Source: Streptomyces sp. ASQP_92
GTDB lineage: Bacteria > Actinomycetota > Actinomycetes > Streptomycetales > Streptomycetaceae
Direction of reading: 5' to 3'
DNA: 64,000 bases
Assembly: GCF_025399895.1 (NCBI RefSeq)
Contig: NZ_JAODUA010000012.1
Coordinates: forward strand, 124,001-188,000
Under the pieces are notes generated by a model, which worked only from the letters and a program-made list of their open reading frames with translations, did no database searches and had not been told where the DNA came from. The translations under genes were made by a program, and so were the position numbers. Each line of letters starts with the position of its first letter. Position 1 is the stretch's first letter. Of this stretch, positions 1 to 8,810 are shown one piece after another.

Positions 1-637
1 TCTCCTCGACGTCGTCGCCCCAGAACTCCACGCGCAGCGGATGTTCCTCGGTCGGCGGAAACACATCGAGGATGCCGCCTCGGACCGCGAACTCCCCGCG
101 CTTCTCGACGAGTTCGACCCGGGCGTACGCGGCGGCGGCGAGCCCCTCGACGATCTCGTTCAGATCGGCGGACTGCCCGGACCGCAGGGAGACGGGCTCC
201 AGATCCCCGAGCCCCTTGACCTGCGGTTGCAATACGGACCGGATGGGTGCGACGACGACGCTCACCGGGCCGGCCGAGGGGTCGTCCTTGCTGGGGTGGG
301 TCAGCCGGCGCAGCACGGCGAGGCGACGGCCCACGGTGTCGCTGCGCGGCGAGAGGCGTTCGTGCGGCAGCGTCTCCCAGGACGGGTACTCGACGATCTC
401 CTCGGCCGGCAGCATCGAGCGCAGGGCGGCGGCCAGGTCCTCGGCCTCGCGGCCGGTGGCGGTCACGGCGAGCACGGGGCGGCCCGCCTCGCGCGCCAGC
501 GCGGCGATCGCGAAGGGGCGGGCGGCGGGCGGGCCGACCAGGTCGAGGTGGGTCCGGTGGCCGTCGGTGGCGGCCCTCACCGCTTCGGCGAGCGCGGGGT
601 CTCGTACGACGGCATCCAGCAGACCGTGCAGGCTCAT
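1..637 (-). CDS. mfd: Transcription-repair coupling factor Mfd, N-terminal part (cut by window edge)
   Basis: Mfd displaces RNA polymerase stalled at DNA lesions and recruits UvrA. Only the first 212 codons are in the window, and the gene runs off the left edge. The translation starts MSLHGLLDAVV and contains the UvrB-like N-terminal homology segment (VEYPSWETLPHERLSPRSD, about residues 98-116, then a segment ending GGILDVFPPTEEHPLRVEFWG), which is the UvrB-interaction module of Mfd. The ATG at 637 is chosen because it gives the usual family start. An in-frame ATG nine bases upstream (MPF...) is possible. The gene is divergent from the sigma-factor operon across a 497-bp gap that contains dispersed repeats. 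The helicase and RNAP-interaction domains are outside the window. Confidence 0.93.
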   Translation of the reverse strand, partial: MSLHGLLDAVVRDPALAEAVRAATDGHRTHLDLVGPPAARPFAIAALAREAGRPVLAVTATGREAEDLAAALRSMLPAEEIVEYPSWETLPHERLSPRSDTVGRRLAVLRRLTHPSKDDPSAGPVSVVVAPIRSVLQPQVKGLGDLEPVSLRSGQSADLNEIVEGLAAAAYARVELVEKRGEFAVRGGILDVFPPTEEHPLRVEFWGDDVEE

Positions 638-799
638 GAAGGGCATCCATCCCGGGGAGTGGGCAACGCGAACCGCCCGACACGTCGTACGGGCCGGGGT
701 CCTCCAGCGTACGACGCCCCACCCCCAGCCGCCTCCGCGTCCCCGCGTCCCCCTCCACGGCCCCGCCCGCCCCGGCCCACCCGCGCCCTCACCCCGGGG

Positions 800-1040
800 C
801 CGCGTGTCGCGCAGTTCCCCGCGCCCCTTAACCCCCTCTCGCCTGCGGACCGTGGTCGCTTCTCGCGCAGTTCCCCGCGCCCCTAACCCCCTCTCGACTG
901 CGGACCGTGGTCGCTTCTCGCGCAGTTCCCCGCGCCCCTTAGCTGCTCGGTGCCGGCCCGCATCGGGCACCTCAGCCCGTCCGGCGATTGAGGACGAGCG
1001 CCGTTCAGGCGCGATACGGGGTCTGGGGCGGAGCCCCAGA
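800..1040. repeat. Dispersed repeat array 1: three module A copies and one module B
   Basis: Three copies of module A (a block around cgcagttccccgcgcccc, each preceded by a ctgcggaccgtggtcgcttctcg-like segment) are followed by one module B at 973-1040. Module B has the palindrome-like gcgccgttcaggcgc and the hairpin tggggcggagcccca. It lies between the divergent mfd and sigma-factor genes, unlike most other copies in the window, which lie between convergent genes. The remainder of the 638-1134 gap (638-799 and 1041-1134) is G/C-rich with no gene seen. Confidence 0.85.
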
Positions 1041-1134
1041 GGGCGGGTGGTGGGGAAAGTTGGGGTGGGGTGTCAACCGGGGGGAGGGTTCGGGGGGTAT
1101 ACCCCGTGAGACCCAGCCAGCATCAGGAGCCGCA

Positions 1135-1623
1135 TTGACCGACCCCGAGTTCGAGGAGTTCTACGCGCACTCCGTGAAACCGCTGGTCGGCCAGGTGTAC
1201 CTGATGACCGGCGACCTCCACGAGGCCCAGGACGTAGTCCAGGAGGCCTTCGTCCGGGCCTGGTCCCGCCGCGCGAGGCTGGACGCGGGCGCGGGCCCGG
1301 AGGCCTGGGTGCGTACCACCGCGTGGCGACTCGCGGTGAGCCGCTGGCACCGGGGCCGCCGCACCGCGGAGGCGTGGCGCCGCCACACCCGGACGCACCC
1401 CGCCGAGGCCCCCGCCCCGGACCCCGGCACCGTCGCCCTGATCGACGCCCTGCGCGGCCTGTCCGACCGCCAGCGCCGGGTCGCCGTACTGCACTACGTG
1501 TGCGACCTGAGCGTGGACCAGGTCGCCCACGAGACCGGCATCTCCGCCGGCACCGTCAAGACGCACCTTTCGCGCGCCCGGGCCGCCCTCGCGCCCCGTC
1601 TCCTGGAGGAACACGGTGTCTGA
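1135..1623 (+). CDS. ECF RNA polymerase sigma factor (SigE family)
   Basis: This 162-residue protein has region 2 near the N-terminus (FEEFYAHSV..., with GDLHEAQDVVQEAFVRAW at about 23-40) and region 4 in the C-terminal half (LSDRQRRVAVLHYVCDLS, then a helix-turn-helix ending GTVKTHLSRARAAL). It directs RNA polymerase to a small regulon. The start is TTG 1135 because aggagc lies 5 nt upstream, and the longer upstream frame would read through a dispersed repeat. The next gene begins at GTG 1616 inside this one (8-bp overlap), so the two are translationally coupled, as is usual for a sigma/anti-sigma pair. The ligand or stress it answers to cannot be read from the sequence. Confidence 0.9.
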   Translation: MTDPEFEEFYAHSVKPLVGQVYLMTGDLHEAQDVVQEAFVRAWSRRARLDAGAGPEAWVRTTAWRLAVSRWHRGRRTAEAWRRHTRTHPAEAPAPDPGTVALIDALRGLSDRQRRVAVLHYVCDLSVDQVAHETGISAGTVKTHLSRARAALAPRLLEEHGV

Positions 1624-2098
1624 CCGCCACCGGGACGAGGAGTCCCTGGCCCGCGCCCTGAAGCGGGCCGCCGACGCGGGCGGCCGCGCCTGCCTGCCCG
1701 AACCCGCCGACCGCGTGGCCGCCCGGGGGCTGCGGCGCCGCCGGCGCAACGCGGCCGCGCTCGCCGCCTGCGCGGTGTGTCTGCTCGCCGGGTCCGGCGC
1801 CGCGCTGGGCCTGCGCCTCCAGCAGAGCGAACCGGCCCCGCCCGCGTCCGTCCCCACGTACGGCTCGCCCTCCCCGGGGGACGGCTCGGGCACGCCGTCG
1901 CTGCGGCCCAGCCCCTCCTTCTCCGGCTCGTCGGAGTCGGAGTCGGGGCCGGCCTCGGCCTCGGCCTCGACGGACAGCGTCACCGCGACCCCCTCCGGCC
2001 TCTTCCCCTCCGCCTCCTCCCGCTACGGCTCCCCCACTCCGTCCCTGTCCGCACCCCCGTCCGGCTCCTCCGTCACCCCGACCACCCCCGCCCGCTGA
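1616..2098 (+). CDS. Single-pass membrane protein, probable anti-sigma partner
   Basis: This 160-residue protein starts at GTG 1616 (VSDRHRDEESLARAL). It has a cytoplasmic part of about 45 residues, an Arg-rich stretch, one membrane segment (NAAALAACAVCLLAGSGAALGL, about 43-64) and a long Ser/Pro/Thr-rich outer tail. It overlaps the ECF sigma gene and is 29 bp from the DUF2079 gene. Small membrane proteins coupled to SigE-family sigma genes commonly act as anti-sigma factors, but I see no zinc-binding HxxxCxxC motif, so the role is inferred from position and topology only. The extracytoplasmic tail is low-complexity and may be a cell-wall-spanning or glycosylated linker. Confidence 0.75.
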   Translation: MSDRHRDEESLARALKRAADAGGRACLPEPADRVAARGLRRRRRNAAALAACAVCLLAGSGAALGLRLQQSEPAPPASVPTYGSPSPGDGSGTPSLRPSPSFSGSSESESGPASASASTDSVTATPSGLFPSASSRYGSPTPSLSAPPSGSSVTPTTPAR

Positions 2099-2127
2099 AG
2101 TCCCCGCTCAATCAAGGAGCACCGCCC

Positions 2128-3576
2128 GTGTCCGGAGTTCTCCTCGCCCTGCCCGACGCCGCCTCCCGCAGGGGTGGCGAGGGGCCGCAGGCGGACGGGG
2201 GCCGCGCGGCGCCCCCGCACATACGATCGCGGCCGGCAGCCGATCCGTATCTGCTCGCCGCCGCGTTCTTCGCCGCGTACACCGCGCTCAGCGTCCTGCG
2301 GTACCGCCGGATGGAGACCCTCTCCTGGGACCTGGGGATCTTCGAGCAGGTGGTCCGCGCCTACGCCCACCTCCAGGCGCCCGTCGCCGATCTGAAGGGG
2401 CCGGGCGCCAATGTCCTCGGGGACCACTTCAGCCCGGTCACCGCCCTGCTCGCCCCCGCCTACCGGCTGTTCCCGACCCCGGTCACCCTGCTCGTCGCCC
2501 AGGCCGCGCTGTTCGCGCTGGCCGTCGTTCCCGTGACCCGCGCCTCGGCCCGGCTGCTCGGACGCGGGCCCGGGCTCGCGATCGGCGCCGCCTTCGGGCT
2601 CTCCTGGGGCATCCAGCGCGCCGTCGACTTCGACTTCCACGAAATCTGCTTCGCCGTCCCCCTGATCGCCTTCGGCCTGGAGGCCGTACTGCGCGGGCGG
2701 TGGCGGGCGGCCCTGCTGTACGCGCTGCCGCTCACCCTGGTGAAGGAGGACCTCGGACTGACCACGGCCGCGATCGCCGTCGTGGTCGCGGTGCGCGCCC
2801 GTCGCACCGCGCCGCGGGTCGTGCGCGGGGCGGCCCTCGTGGCCGCGTTCGGCGCGGTGGCCACCCTGGTCACGCTCACCGTCGTCATCCCCGCGTTCAA
2901 CTCCACGGACACCTACGACTACTGGGAGAAGATGAGCGACGGCGCGGGCCCGTTCGCCGCCTGGGACGTCAAGCTCCGCACCCTGCTGTGGACGCTGGTC
3001 CCCACCACCGGGCTCCTCGCGCTGCGCTCCCCGCTGCTGCTCGTCGCGCTGCCCACCCTCGGCTGGCGCTTCCTGTCCTTCGACGACCACTACTGGTCGA
3101 CCGACTGGCACTACAGCGCGGTCCTGATGCCGGTCCTCGCGCTCGCCCTGGCCGACGCGGTGGCCACCGCGCGCACCAGCCCCCGGCCCTGGCTGCGCTC
3201 GTACGCCCGCGCCCTGCCCGGCTGTGCGGCGGCCGCCGCCCTCGCCCTGACGCCTTCGCTGCCCCTGGCCGCCCTGACCGAGCCGGCCGCGTACCGCACA
3301 AGCCCTCAAGTGACAGCGGTGGAGAGGCTGTTGGCGAGGATCCCGGACGGGGCGACGGTCGAGGCGGACATCGGGCCGATCGCCCGCCTCACCTCCCGCT
3401 GCCGCGTCTTCTGGGTGGGCGCCGCGCGCCCGGTGACGCCCCGCTACATCGCCATCGACAACTCCGACGGCTGGGCGGGCGACCCCGTCCAGTACGCGAA
3501 GAGCCTGCACCCCGGCGCCGTGTACACGGTCACCGGGGTGGCAGGGGGTTACGTCCTGCTCGAACTCGGTCCGTAG
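2128..3576 (+). CDS. DUF2079 polytopic membrane protein
   Basis: This 482-residue protein has about nine or more hydrophobic segments and the DUF2079 landmarks METLSWDLGIFEQVV (around residues 67-81), GDHFSPVTALLAPAYRLFP and DFDFHEICFAVPL. It is an integral membrane family resembling glycosyltransferase-C folds. No substrate is known to me. GTG 2128 is chosen because aaggagc lies 7 nt upstream. The gene follows the sigma/anti-sigma pair on the same strand and is probably in their transcript. It converges on the ABC permease gene with only 23 bp between stops, and I see no strong terminator there. Confidence 0.88.
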   Translation: MSGVLLALPDAASRRGGEGPQADGGRAAPPHIRSRPAADPYLLAAAFFAAYTALSVLRYRRMETLSWDLGIFEQVVRAYAHLQAPVADLKGPGANVLGDHFSPVTALLAPAYRLFPTPVTLLVAQAALFALAVVPVTRASARLLGRGPGLAIGAAFGLSWGIQRAVDFDFHEICFAVPLIAFGLEAVLRGRWRAALLYALPLTLVKEDLGLTTAAIAVVVAVRARRTAPRVVRGAALVAAFGAVATLVTLTVVIPAFNSTDTYDYWEKMSDGAGPFAAWDVKLRTLLWTLVPTTGLLALRSPLLLVALPTLGWRFLSFDDHYWSTDWHYSAVLMPVLALALADAVATARTSPRPWLRSYARALPGCAAAAALALTPSLPLAALTEPAAYRTSPQVTAVERLLARIPDGATVEADIGPIARLTSRCRVFWVGAARPVTPRYIAIDNSDGWAGDPVQYAKSLHPGAVYTVTGVAGGYVLLELGP

Positions 3577-3599
3577 CCGATCGGCCCGGCCCGTCGGCG

Positions 3600-6176
3600 C
3601 TAGTCCGTGGCGATCGCGTTCAGTACGTTCATCCGGCCCGCACGGAACGCCGGGACCAGCGCGGCGAACAGGCCGACGAACGCGGAGGCCACGAACACGG
3701 TGACGATCGTCGACCACGGTATGTCCAGGACGCCCATGCCCTCCAGGGCCAGCAGCTTCTGCGCCGTGGTGCCCCAGCCCAGGCCGAGCCCGAGGCCGAG
3801 CAGCGCGCCGAACAGGGCGATCACCACCGACTCCAGCCGGATCATCCGGCGCAGCTGCCGGCGCGAGAGGCCGATCGCCCGCATCAGGCCGATCTCCCTG
3901 GTCCGCTCGACCACCGACAGGGCGAGGGTGTTCACCACGCCCAGCACCGCCACGATGATGGCGAGGGCGAGCAGCCCGTACACGATGTTCAGGAGCTGAC
4001 CGACCTGGTCCTTCAGGTCCTGCTTGAAGTCGGTCTGGTTCTGCACCTTGTACTGGGGATAGGCCTTCAGGGACGCCTTGAGCGCGGCGTAGGCCTCCGT
4101 GGCCCTGCCGTCCTCGGCCTTGGCGAACATGTTCGTGTTCTTGGGCATCCGGTCGGTCGGCAGATACTGCTCGACGGTCGTGATGGCGGTGTACATCGCG
4201 CCCTTGTCGATGTTGGTGTCGTCCGAGGTGATCGCCGCGACCTTCAGCCGCGCGGTGCTGCCGCCCTTGAAGGCGACGCTCACCGTGTCACCGACCTTGA
4301 CGCCGTGCTCCTTGGCGTAGGTGTCCCCCACCGACATCGCGCCCTTGCCGTACGCAGCCGCCAGGTCGCCGGCCACCGTCTTGCGCCGCACGTCCTGCTG
4401 GTAGGTGGCGTCGGCGGCGGTGACGTTGCCGCTGACCGACTTGCCGTCCGGGGCGGTCAGTCGGGCGTCCACCATCGTGTAGTCGGTGACGTGGGCGAGG
4501 CCCGGCGTCTTCTTCACGGCGTCGGCCGCCCGCGGCACGATGGGCTGCTGGCCGTTGGAGGAGACGATGAAGTCCGCGCCGACCGACTTGTCGAGCTCGC
4601 TGGTGGCCGAGGCGACCATCGAGGAGCCGACCACCGCGAGGCAGGCCACCAGGGCCAGCCCGATCATCAGCGCCGCGCCCGTCGCCCCCGTACGCCGCGG
4701 GTTGCGCAGCGCGTTGCGCTCGGCCATCCGCCCCACGGGGCCGAACATCCGCAGAATCACCGCGCTGATCACCCGCACCACGACACCCGCGAGCAGCGGT
4801 CCGATGACCACGAAGCCGATCAGGGTGAGGACGACACCGAGGGCCAGCAGGCCCGAACCGGGCGCCGCGTCCGAGGAGTTGGCGGCGCCGAACAGGGCGG
4901 CGGTGCCCGCCGCGGTCAGGATGAGACCGAGGGTGGCCCGGATCGCGCCGGCCTTGCCGTCGGCCGGGGTGCCCGCGTCGCGCAGCGCGGCCATCGGCGA
5001 GATCTTGCCCGCCCGGCGGGCCGGGACATAGGCGGCGACGACGGTGACCACGACGCCGAGGGCGAGGCCGGCCACCGGAGTGGTCCACTTGAGGGTGAGG
5101 TCGTCGGTGGACAGGTCCATGCCGATGAGGCCCATCAGCTTCATCAGGCCGACCGCGAGGCCGACGCCCGCTCCGACGCCGAGGACGGAGCCGAACACGC
5201 CGAGCAGCAGGGCCTCCACGAGCACCGAGCGGTTGACCTGCTTGCGGCTGGAGCCGATGGCGCGCATCAGGCCGATCTCACGGGTGCGCTGGGCGACCAG
5301 CATCGAGAACGTGTTGATGATGAGGAAGATGCCGACGAGGAAGGCGATCCCGGCGAAACCGAGCATCGCGTACTTCATCACGTCGAGGAACGAGCCGACG
5401 CTGTCGCGGCCCGCGTCCTTCGCCTCCTGCGCCGTCTGGAGCTTGTAGGAGCCCGAGCCGAGCGCGGCCGCCACGTCCCGCTTGAGCGCACTGTCGCTGA
5501 CGCCGTCCGCGGCGGTGACGTTGATCTGGGTGAACTGGCCGGTGGCGCCCAGCAGTTGCTTCTGGGCGGTCGCGGTGTCGAAGTAGACGACGGCCGCGCC
5601 GGGGTTGGTCACCTTGAAGGTGGCGATGCCGGTGATCTTCGCGGTGAAGTCGCCGGTGACGGCGATGGTGCGCAGCTCGTCGCCGATCCTGAGGTGGTGC
5701 TTGTCGGCGGTGTCGGCGTCGACCATCATCTCGGTCGGCCCGCGCGGGGCGCGGCCCGAGGTGATCGCCATCGCCTTGAGGTCGTTGCCGGTCCAGTTGC
5801 CGGCGATGGTCGGGGCGCCGGTGGTGGAGCCCATGTTCTCGTTCCCGGCGTCGACCACGGTGACGTTGGTGCTGGTGACGGCGCCCTCGGCGCCGCGTAC
5901 CCCGGACACCTTGGCGATCCGCTCGACGAGCGCGGCGGGCAGCGCCTCGGGCTTGCCGGTCCCCGAGGGGGCGCCGTCGGCGGAGGCCGACTTGGGGCTC
6001 ACGGTGACATCGGACGCGGTCGCCGCGAACAGCTTGTCGAAGGTGGTGTTCATGGTGTCGGTGAAGACGAGCGTGCCGCACACGAACGCCACCGACAGCA
6101 GGACCGCGACGGCCGAGAGCGCCATCCGCCCCTTGTGCGCGAGGACATTGCGCACCGAGGTCTTGAGCACGCTCAC
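3600..6176 (-). CDS. ABC transporter permease, FtsX/MacB type
   Basis: This 858-residue permease has an N-terminal membrane helix (about 17-40), a large extracytoplasmic MacB-like domain, a first FtsX block with three helices (about 265-400), then a second helix, soluble domain and FtsX block. Each FtsX block carries the typical RTREIGLMRAIG sequence, so the protein is a tandem duplication of a permease unit. Its start codon GTG 6176 overlaps the stop of the upstream ATPase gene (GTGA), so the two form one translationally coupled operon. The family exports or extracts lipids, peptides or antibiotics, or transmits signals. The substrate is not evident. Confidence 0.93.
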   Translation of the reverse strand: MSVLKTSVRNVLAHKGRMALSAVAVLLSVAFVCGTLVFTDTMNTTFDKLFAATASDVTVSPKSASADGAPSGTGKPEALPAALVERIAKVSGVRGAEGAVTSTNVTVVDAGNENMGSTTGAPTIAGNWTGNDLKAMAITSGRAPRGPTEMMVDADTADKHHLRIGDELRTIAVTGDFTAKITGIATFKVTNPGAAVVYFDTATAQKQLLGATGQFTQINVTAADGVSDSALKRDVAAALGSGSYKLQTAQEAKDAGRDSVGSFLDVMKYAMLGFAGIAFLVGIFLIINTFSMLVAQRTREIGLMRAIGSSRKQVNRSVLVEALLLGVFGSVLGVGAGVGLAVGLMKLMGLIGMDLSTDDLTLKWTTPVAGLALGVVVTVVAAYVPARRAGKISPMAALRDAGTPADGKAGAIRATLGLILTAAGTAALFGAANSSDAAPGSGLLALGVVLTLIGFVVIGPLLAGVVVRVISAVILRMFGPVGRMAERNALRNPRRTGATGAALMIGLALVACLAVVGSSMVASATSELDKSVGADFIVSSNGQQPIVPRAADAVKKTPGLAHVTDYTMVDARLTAPDGKSVSGNVTAADATYQQDVRRKTVAGDLAAAYGKGAMSVGDTYAKEHGVKVGDTVSVAFKGGSTARLKVAAITSDDTNIDKGAMYTAITTVEQYLPTDRMPKNTNMFAKAEDGRATEAYAALKASLKAYPQYKVQNQTDFKQDLKDQVGQLLNIVYGLLALAIIVAVLGVVNTLALSVVERTREIGLMRAIGLSRRQLRRMIRLESVVIALFGALLGLGLGLGWGTTAQKLLALEGMGVLDIPWSTIVTVFVASAFVGLFAALVPAFRAGRMNVLNAIATD

Positions 6177-6961
6177 GACGTCCGCCCCCGCGCGTCGAAG
6201 TCCTTCATGCGGTCGAGGACGGCGTCGGCGGTCGGCCGGAACATCTCGTCCACGATGCGGCCGTCGGCCAGGAAGACCACCCGGTCCGCGTAGGAGGCGG
6301 CCACCGGGTCGTGGGTGACCATGACGATCGTCTGGCCCAGCTCGTCGACGGAGCGGCGCAGGAAGCCCAGCACCTCGGCGCCCGCCCGCGAGTCCAGGTT
6401 TCCGGTCGGCTCGTCACCGAAGATGATCTCCGGCTGGGACGCCAACGCCCGTGCCACGGCGACGCGTTGCTGCTGGCCGCCGGAGAGCTGGGTGGGCCGG
6501 TGCTTCAGCCGCCCCGCGAGCCCCACGGTCTCCACCACGCGCGCCAGCCACTTCTCGTCCGGCCGGCGGCCCGCGATGTCCATCGGCAGCGTGATGTTCT
6601 CCAGGGCGTTCAGCGTCGGCAGCAGGTTGAATGCCTGGAAGATGAAGCCGATCCGGTCCCGGCGCAGCTCGGTCAGCCGCTTGTCCTTGAGCCCGGTGAT
6701 CTCGGTGTCGTCCAAGTAGATCTGGCCGCTCGTCACGGTGTCGAGCCCGGCCAGGCAGTGCATGAGCGTGGACTTGCCGGAACCCGAAGGCCCCATGATC
6801 GCGGTGAACTGCCCGCGCGCCATGTCGACGTCGACCCGGTCCAGGGCCACCACCCTGGTCTCGCCCGAGCCGTACGCCTTCACGACCTGGCGGGCCCGCG
6901 CCGCGACCGCCGTACCCCCTCCAGTGCCCCCGTGTCGAGGAATGGTCACAGCCGTAGTCAC
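6173..6961 (-). CDS. ABC transporter ATP-binding protein, LolD/MacB type
   Basis: This 262-residue ATPase shows Walker A (GPSGSGKST), the Q-loop region GFIFQAFNLLPTLNALENI, the signature LSGGQQQRVAVARAL, Walker B (IIFGDEPTGNLDS) and the H-loop (MVTHD). It powers the adjacent FtsX-type permease. GTG 6961 (VTTAVTIPRHG) is chosen because aggagaa lies about 6 nt upstream, and the longer reading frame has no ribosome site. The 262 bp between this start and the divergent MFS gene (6962-7223) must hold both promoters. It contains the small palindrome CCCCTAAGGGG at 7103-7113 and no obvious further gene. Confidence 0.94.
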   Translation of the reverse strand: MTTAVTIPRHGGTGGGTAVAARARQVVKAYGSGETRVVALDRVDVDMARGQFTAIMGPSGSGKSTLMHCLAGLDTVTSGQIYLDDTEITGLKDKRLTELRRDRIGFIFQAFNLLPTLNALENITLPMDIAGRRPDEKWLARVVETVGLAGRLKHRPTQLSGGQQQRVAVARALASQPEIIFGDEPTGNLDSRAGAEVLGFLRRSVDELGQTIVMVTHDPVAASYADRVVFLADGRIVDEMFRPTADAVLDRMKDFDARGRTS

Positions 6962-7223
6962 GGTGATTCTCCTAAGTCTTCTCCCCGCCGGTCGCCGGCG
7001 AACGCCGACGCCCCCATCGGCGTACATCCACGGTAGGGAGCCGACCCCGCCCGCCACCTCCTCCGCCGGGACGAACGCCCCCTCCCCCCAAGTAGGGCCC
7101 GTCCCCTAAGGGGTCTCCGCCCCAGGTATCGGTACGTGTCAGGGCCGCCTCCACCCCTGCCGCGGCTCCAGGCCCGGGTGAGAAGGTGAAGCCCCCATAT
7201 ACGTGCCCAGTGAAGGGATTTCG

Positions 7224-8810
7224 GTGAGCGTCTTCGACGAAGCACCCGGCACCGACGCGGCGATACCCGGCGGGGCTCCGGACGCCGTGCCCGCGCGCGG
7301 CCGCGGCCCGGTCGTCGCCGCCCTCATGATGGGCATGGCCCTGGCCGCGCTCGACGGCACCATCGTCTCCACGGCCGTCCCCCAGATCGTCGGCGACCTC
7401 GGCGGATTCGCCGTCTTCTCCTGGCTGTTCTCCGGCTATCTGCTCGCCGTGACCGTCACCCTGCCCGTCTACGGCAAGCTCTCCGACACCTTCGGCCGCA
7501 AACCCGTCCTCATCGCCGGCGTCATCGTCTTCCTCACCGGCTCCGTGCTCTGCGCGTTCGCCTGGAACATGGCCGCGCTCATCGCGTTCCGCATCGTCCA
7601 GGGCCTGGGCGGCGGCGCGCTCCAGGGCACCATCCAGACCATCGCCGCCGATCTGTACCCCCTCAAGGAACGCCCCAGGATCCAGGCCCGGCTGTCCACC
7701 GTCTGGGCCGCTTCCGCCGTCGCCGGGCCCGCGCTCGGCGGCCTCCTCGCCGAGAGTGCCGGCTGGCGCTGGATCTTCCTCATCAACGTGCCCGTCGGCA
7801 TGATCACCCTGTACCTCGTCGGCCGGTACTTCACCGAACCCGCCCGCACCGCCCCCGCCGGCCGGCCCCGCGTCGACTGGGCCGGGGCGCTGTGCGTCTT
7901 CGCCACCGGCGCCCTGCTCCTGACCGCCCTCGTGCAGGGCGGGGTCGCCTGGGCCTGGTTCTCGCCGCCCTCGCTCGCCCTGTTCGCGGGCAGCGCCGGC
8001 TGCGCGGCCCTCACCGTGTACGTGGAGCGCCGGGCCGCCGAACCCGTCATCCCCGGCTGGGTGTGGCGCCGGCGCACCATCGCCGCCGTCAACCTCGCCC
8101 TCGGCGGGCTCGGCCTCCTCATGGTCGCCCCGACCGTGTTCCTGCCCACCTACGCCCAGTCGGTCCTCGGCCTGAACCCGACCGCCGCCGGATTCGTCCT
8201 GTCCGTGATGACGCTGAGCTGGCCGCTGTCGGCCGCCCTCTCCAGCCGCCTCTACACCCGCATCGGCTTCCGCGACACCGCCATCACCGGCATCACGCTC
8301 GCCCTCCTCATCCTGCTCGCCTTCCCCCTGCTGCCCTTCCCCGGCCGGGCCTGGCAACCCGCGCTGCTCATGCTGCTGCTCGGCGGGGCGCTCGGCCTCT
8401 TCCAACTCCCGCTGATCGTCGGCGTCCAGTCGACGGTGGGCTGGTCCGAGCGCGGCACCACGACCGCGTCCGTCCTGTTCTGCCGCCAGGTCGGCCAGTC
8501 GGTCGGCGCGGCCCTGTTCGGCGCCGTCGCCAACGCCACCCTCGCGGCGCGTCTGGCCCACGCCCCCGGGCCGGGGCCGACCGGCGACCTCGACTCCGTC
8601 GCCCATGCCCTGCGCCACCCGGCGGACCTCAGCGCCGAGGCGGCGGACGTGCTGCGGCGGGCGGTGGCGAGTGCGGTCGACCACGTCTACCTCGGCGCCG
8701 CGCTGGCGGCCACCGCCTCCCTCCTCGCCCTCCTGACCCTGGCCCCCCGCCGCTTCCCCACCCTGGACCACCCCGCCCGGGGCTCCGCCCCAAACCCCGA
8801 TCGCGCCTAG
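7224..8810 (+). CDS. MFS multidrug exporter, DHA2 (EmrB/QacA) family, 14 TM
   Basis: This 528-residue proton-driven drug exporter has about 14 hydrophobic segments, starting MALAALDGTIVSTAVPQIVGDL, which carries the DHA2 motif D1, followed by loop-2/3 motif A as YGKLSDTFGRKPV and motif C in helix 5 (AVAGPALGGLLA). GTG 7224 has gaaggga 6 nt upstream, while GTG 7203 is in frame but lacks one. The last ten codons (RGSAPNPDRA) and the TAG stop lie inside the first unit of the 140-bp repeat array. The native C-terminus has therefore been replaced or extended by a dispersed repeat. No local TetR or MarR regulator adjoins it. Confidence 0.93.
   Translation: MSVFDEAPGTDAAIPGGAPDAVPARGRGPVVAALMMGMALAALDGTIVSTAVPQIVGDLGGFAVFSWLFSGYLLAVTVTLPVYGKLSDTFGRKPVLIAGVIVFLTGSVLCAFAWNMAALIAFRIVQGLGGGALQGTIQTIAADLYPLKERPRIQARLSTVWAASAVAGPALGGLLAESAGWRWIFLINVPVGMITLYLVGRYFTEPARTAPAGRPRVDWAGALCVFATGALLLTALVQGGVAWAWFSPPSLALFAGSAGCAALTVYVERRAAEPVIPGWVWRRRTIAAVNLALGGLGLLMVAPTVFLPTYAQSVLGLNPTAAGFVLSVMTLSWPLSAALSSRLYTRIGFRDTAITGITLALLILLAFPLLPFPGRAWQPALLMLLLGGALGLFQLPLIVGVQSTVGWSERGTTTASVLFCRQVGQSVGAALFGAVANATLAARLAHAPGPGPTGDLDSVAHALRHPADLSAEAADVLRRAVASAVDHVYLGAALAATASLLALLTLAPRRFPTLDHPARGSAPNPDRA

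Noticed and set aside
1071..1101. Autoregulated ECF promoter before the sigma gene (tgtcaacc ... ggtatacc)
   Set aside because: The spacing is about 20 bp and the boxes match no motif I can name; kept out of the feature list.
2700..6293. 1,197-codon plus-strand frame
   Set aside because: It is antisense to the ABC permease gene, with low-complexity Arg/Gly/Asp-rich sequence and no domain. The permease reads as a normal family member.
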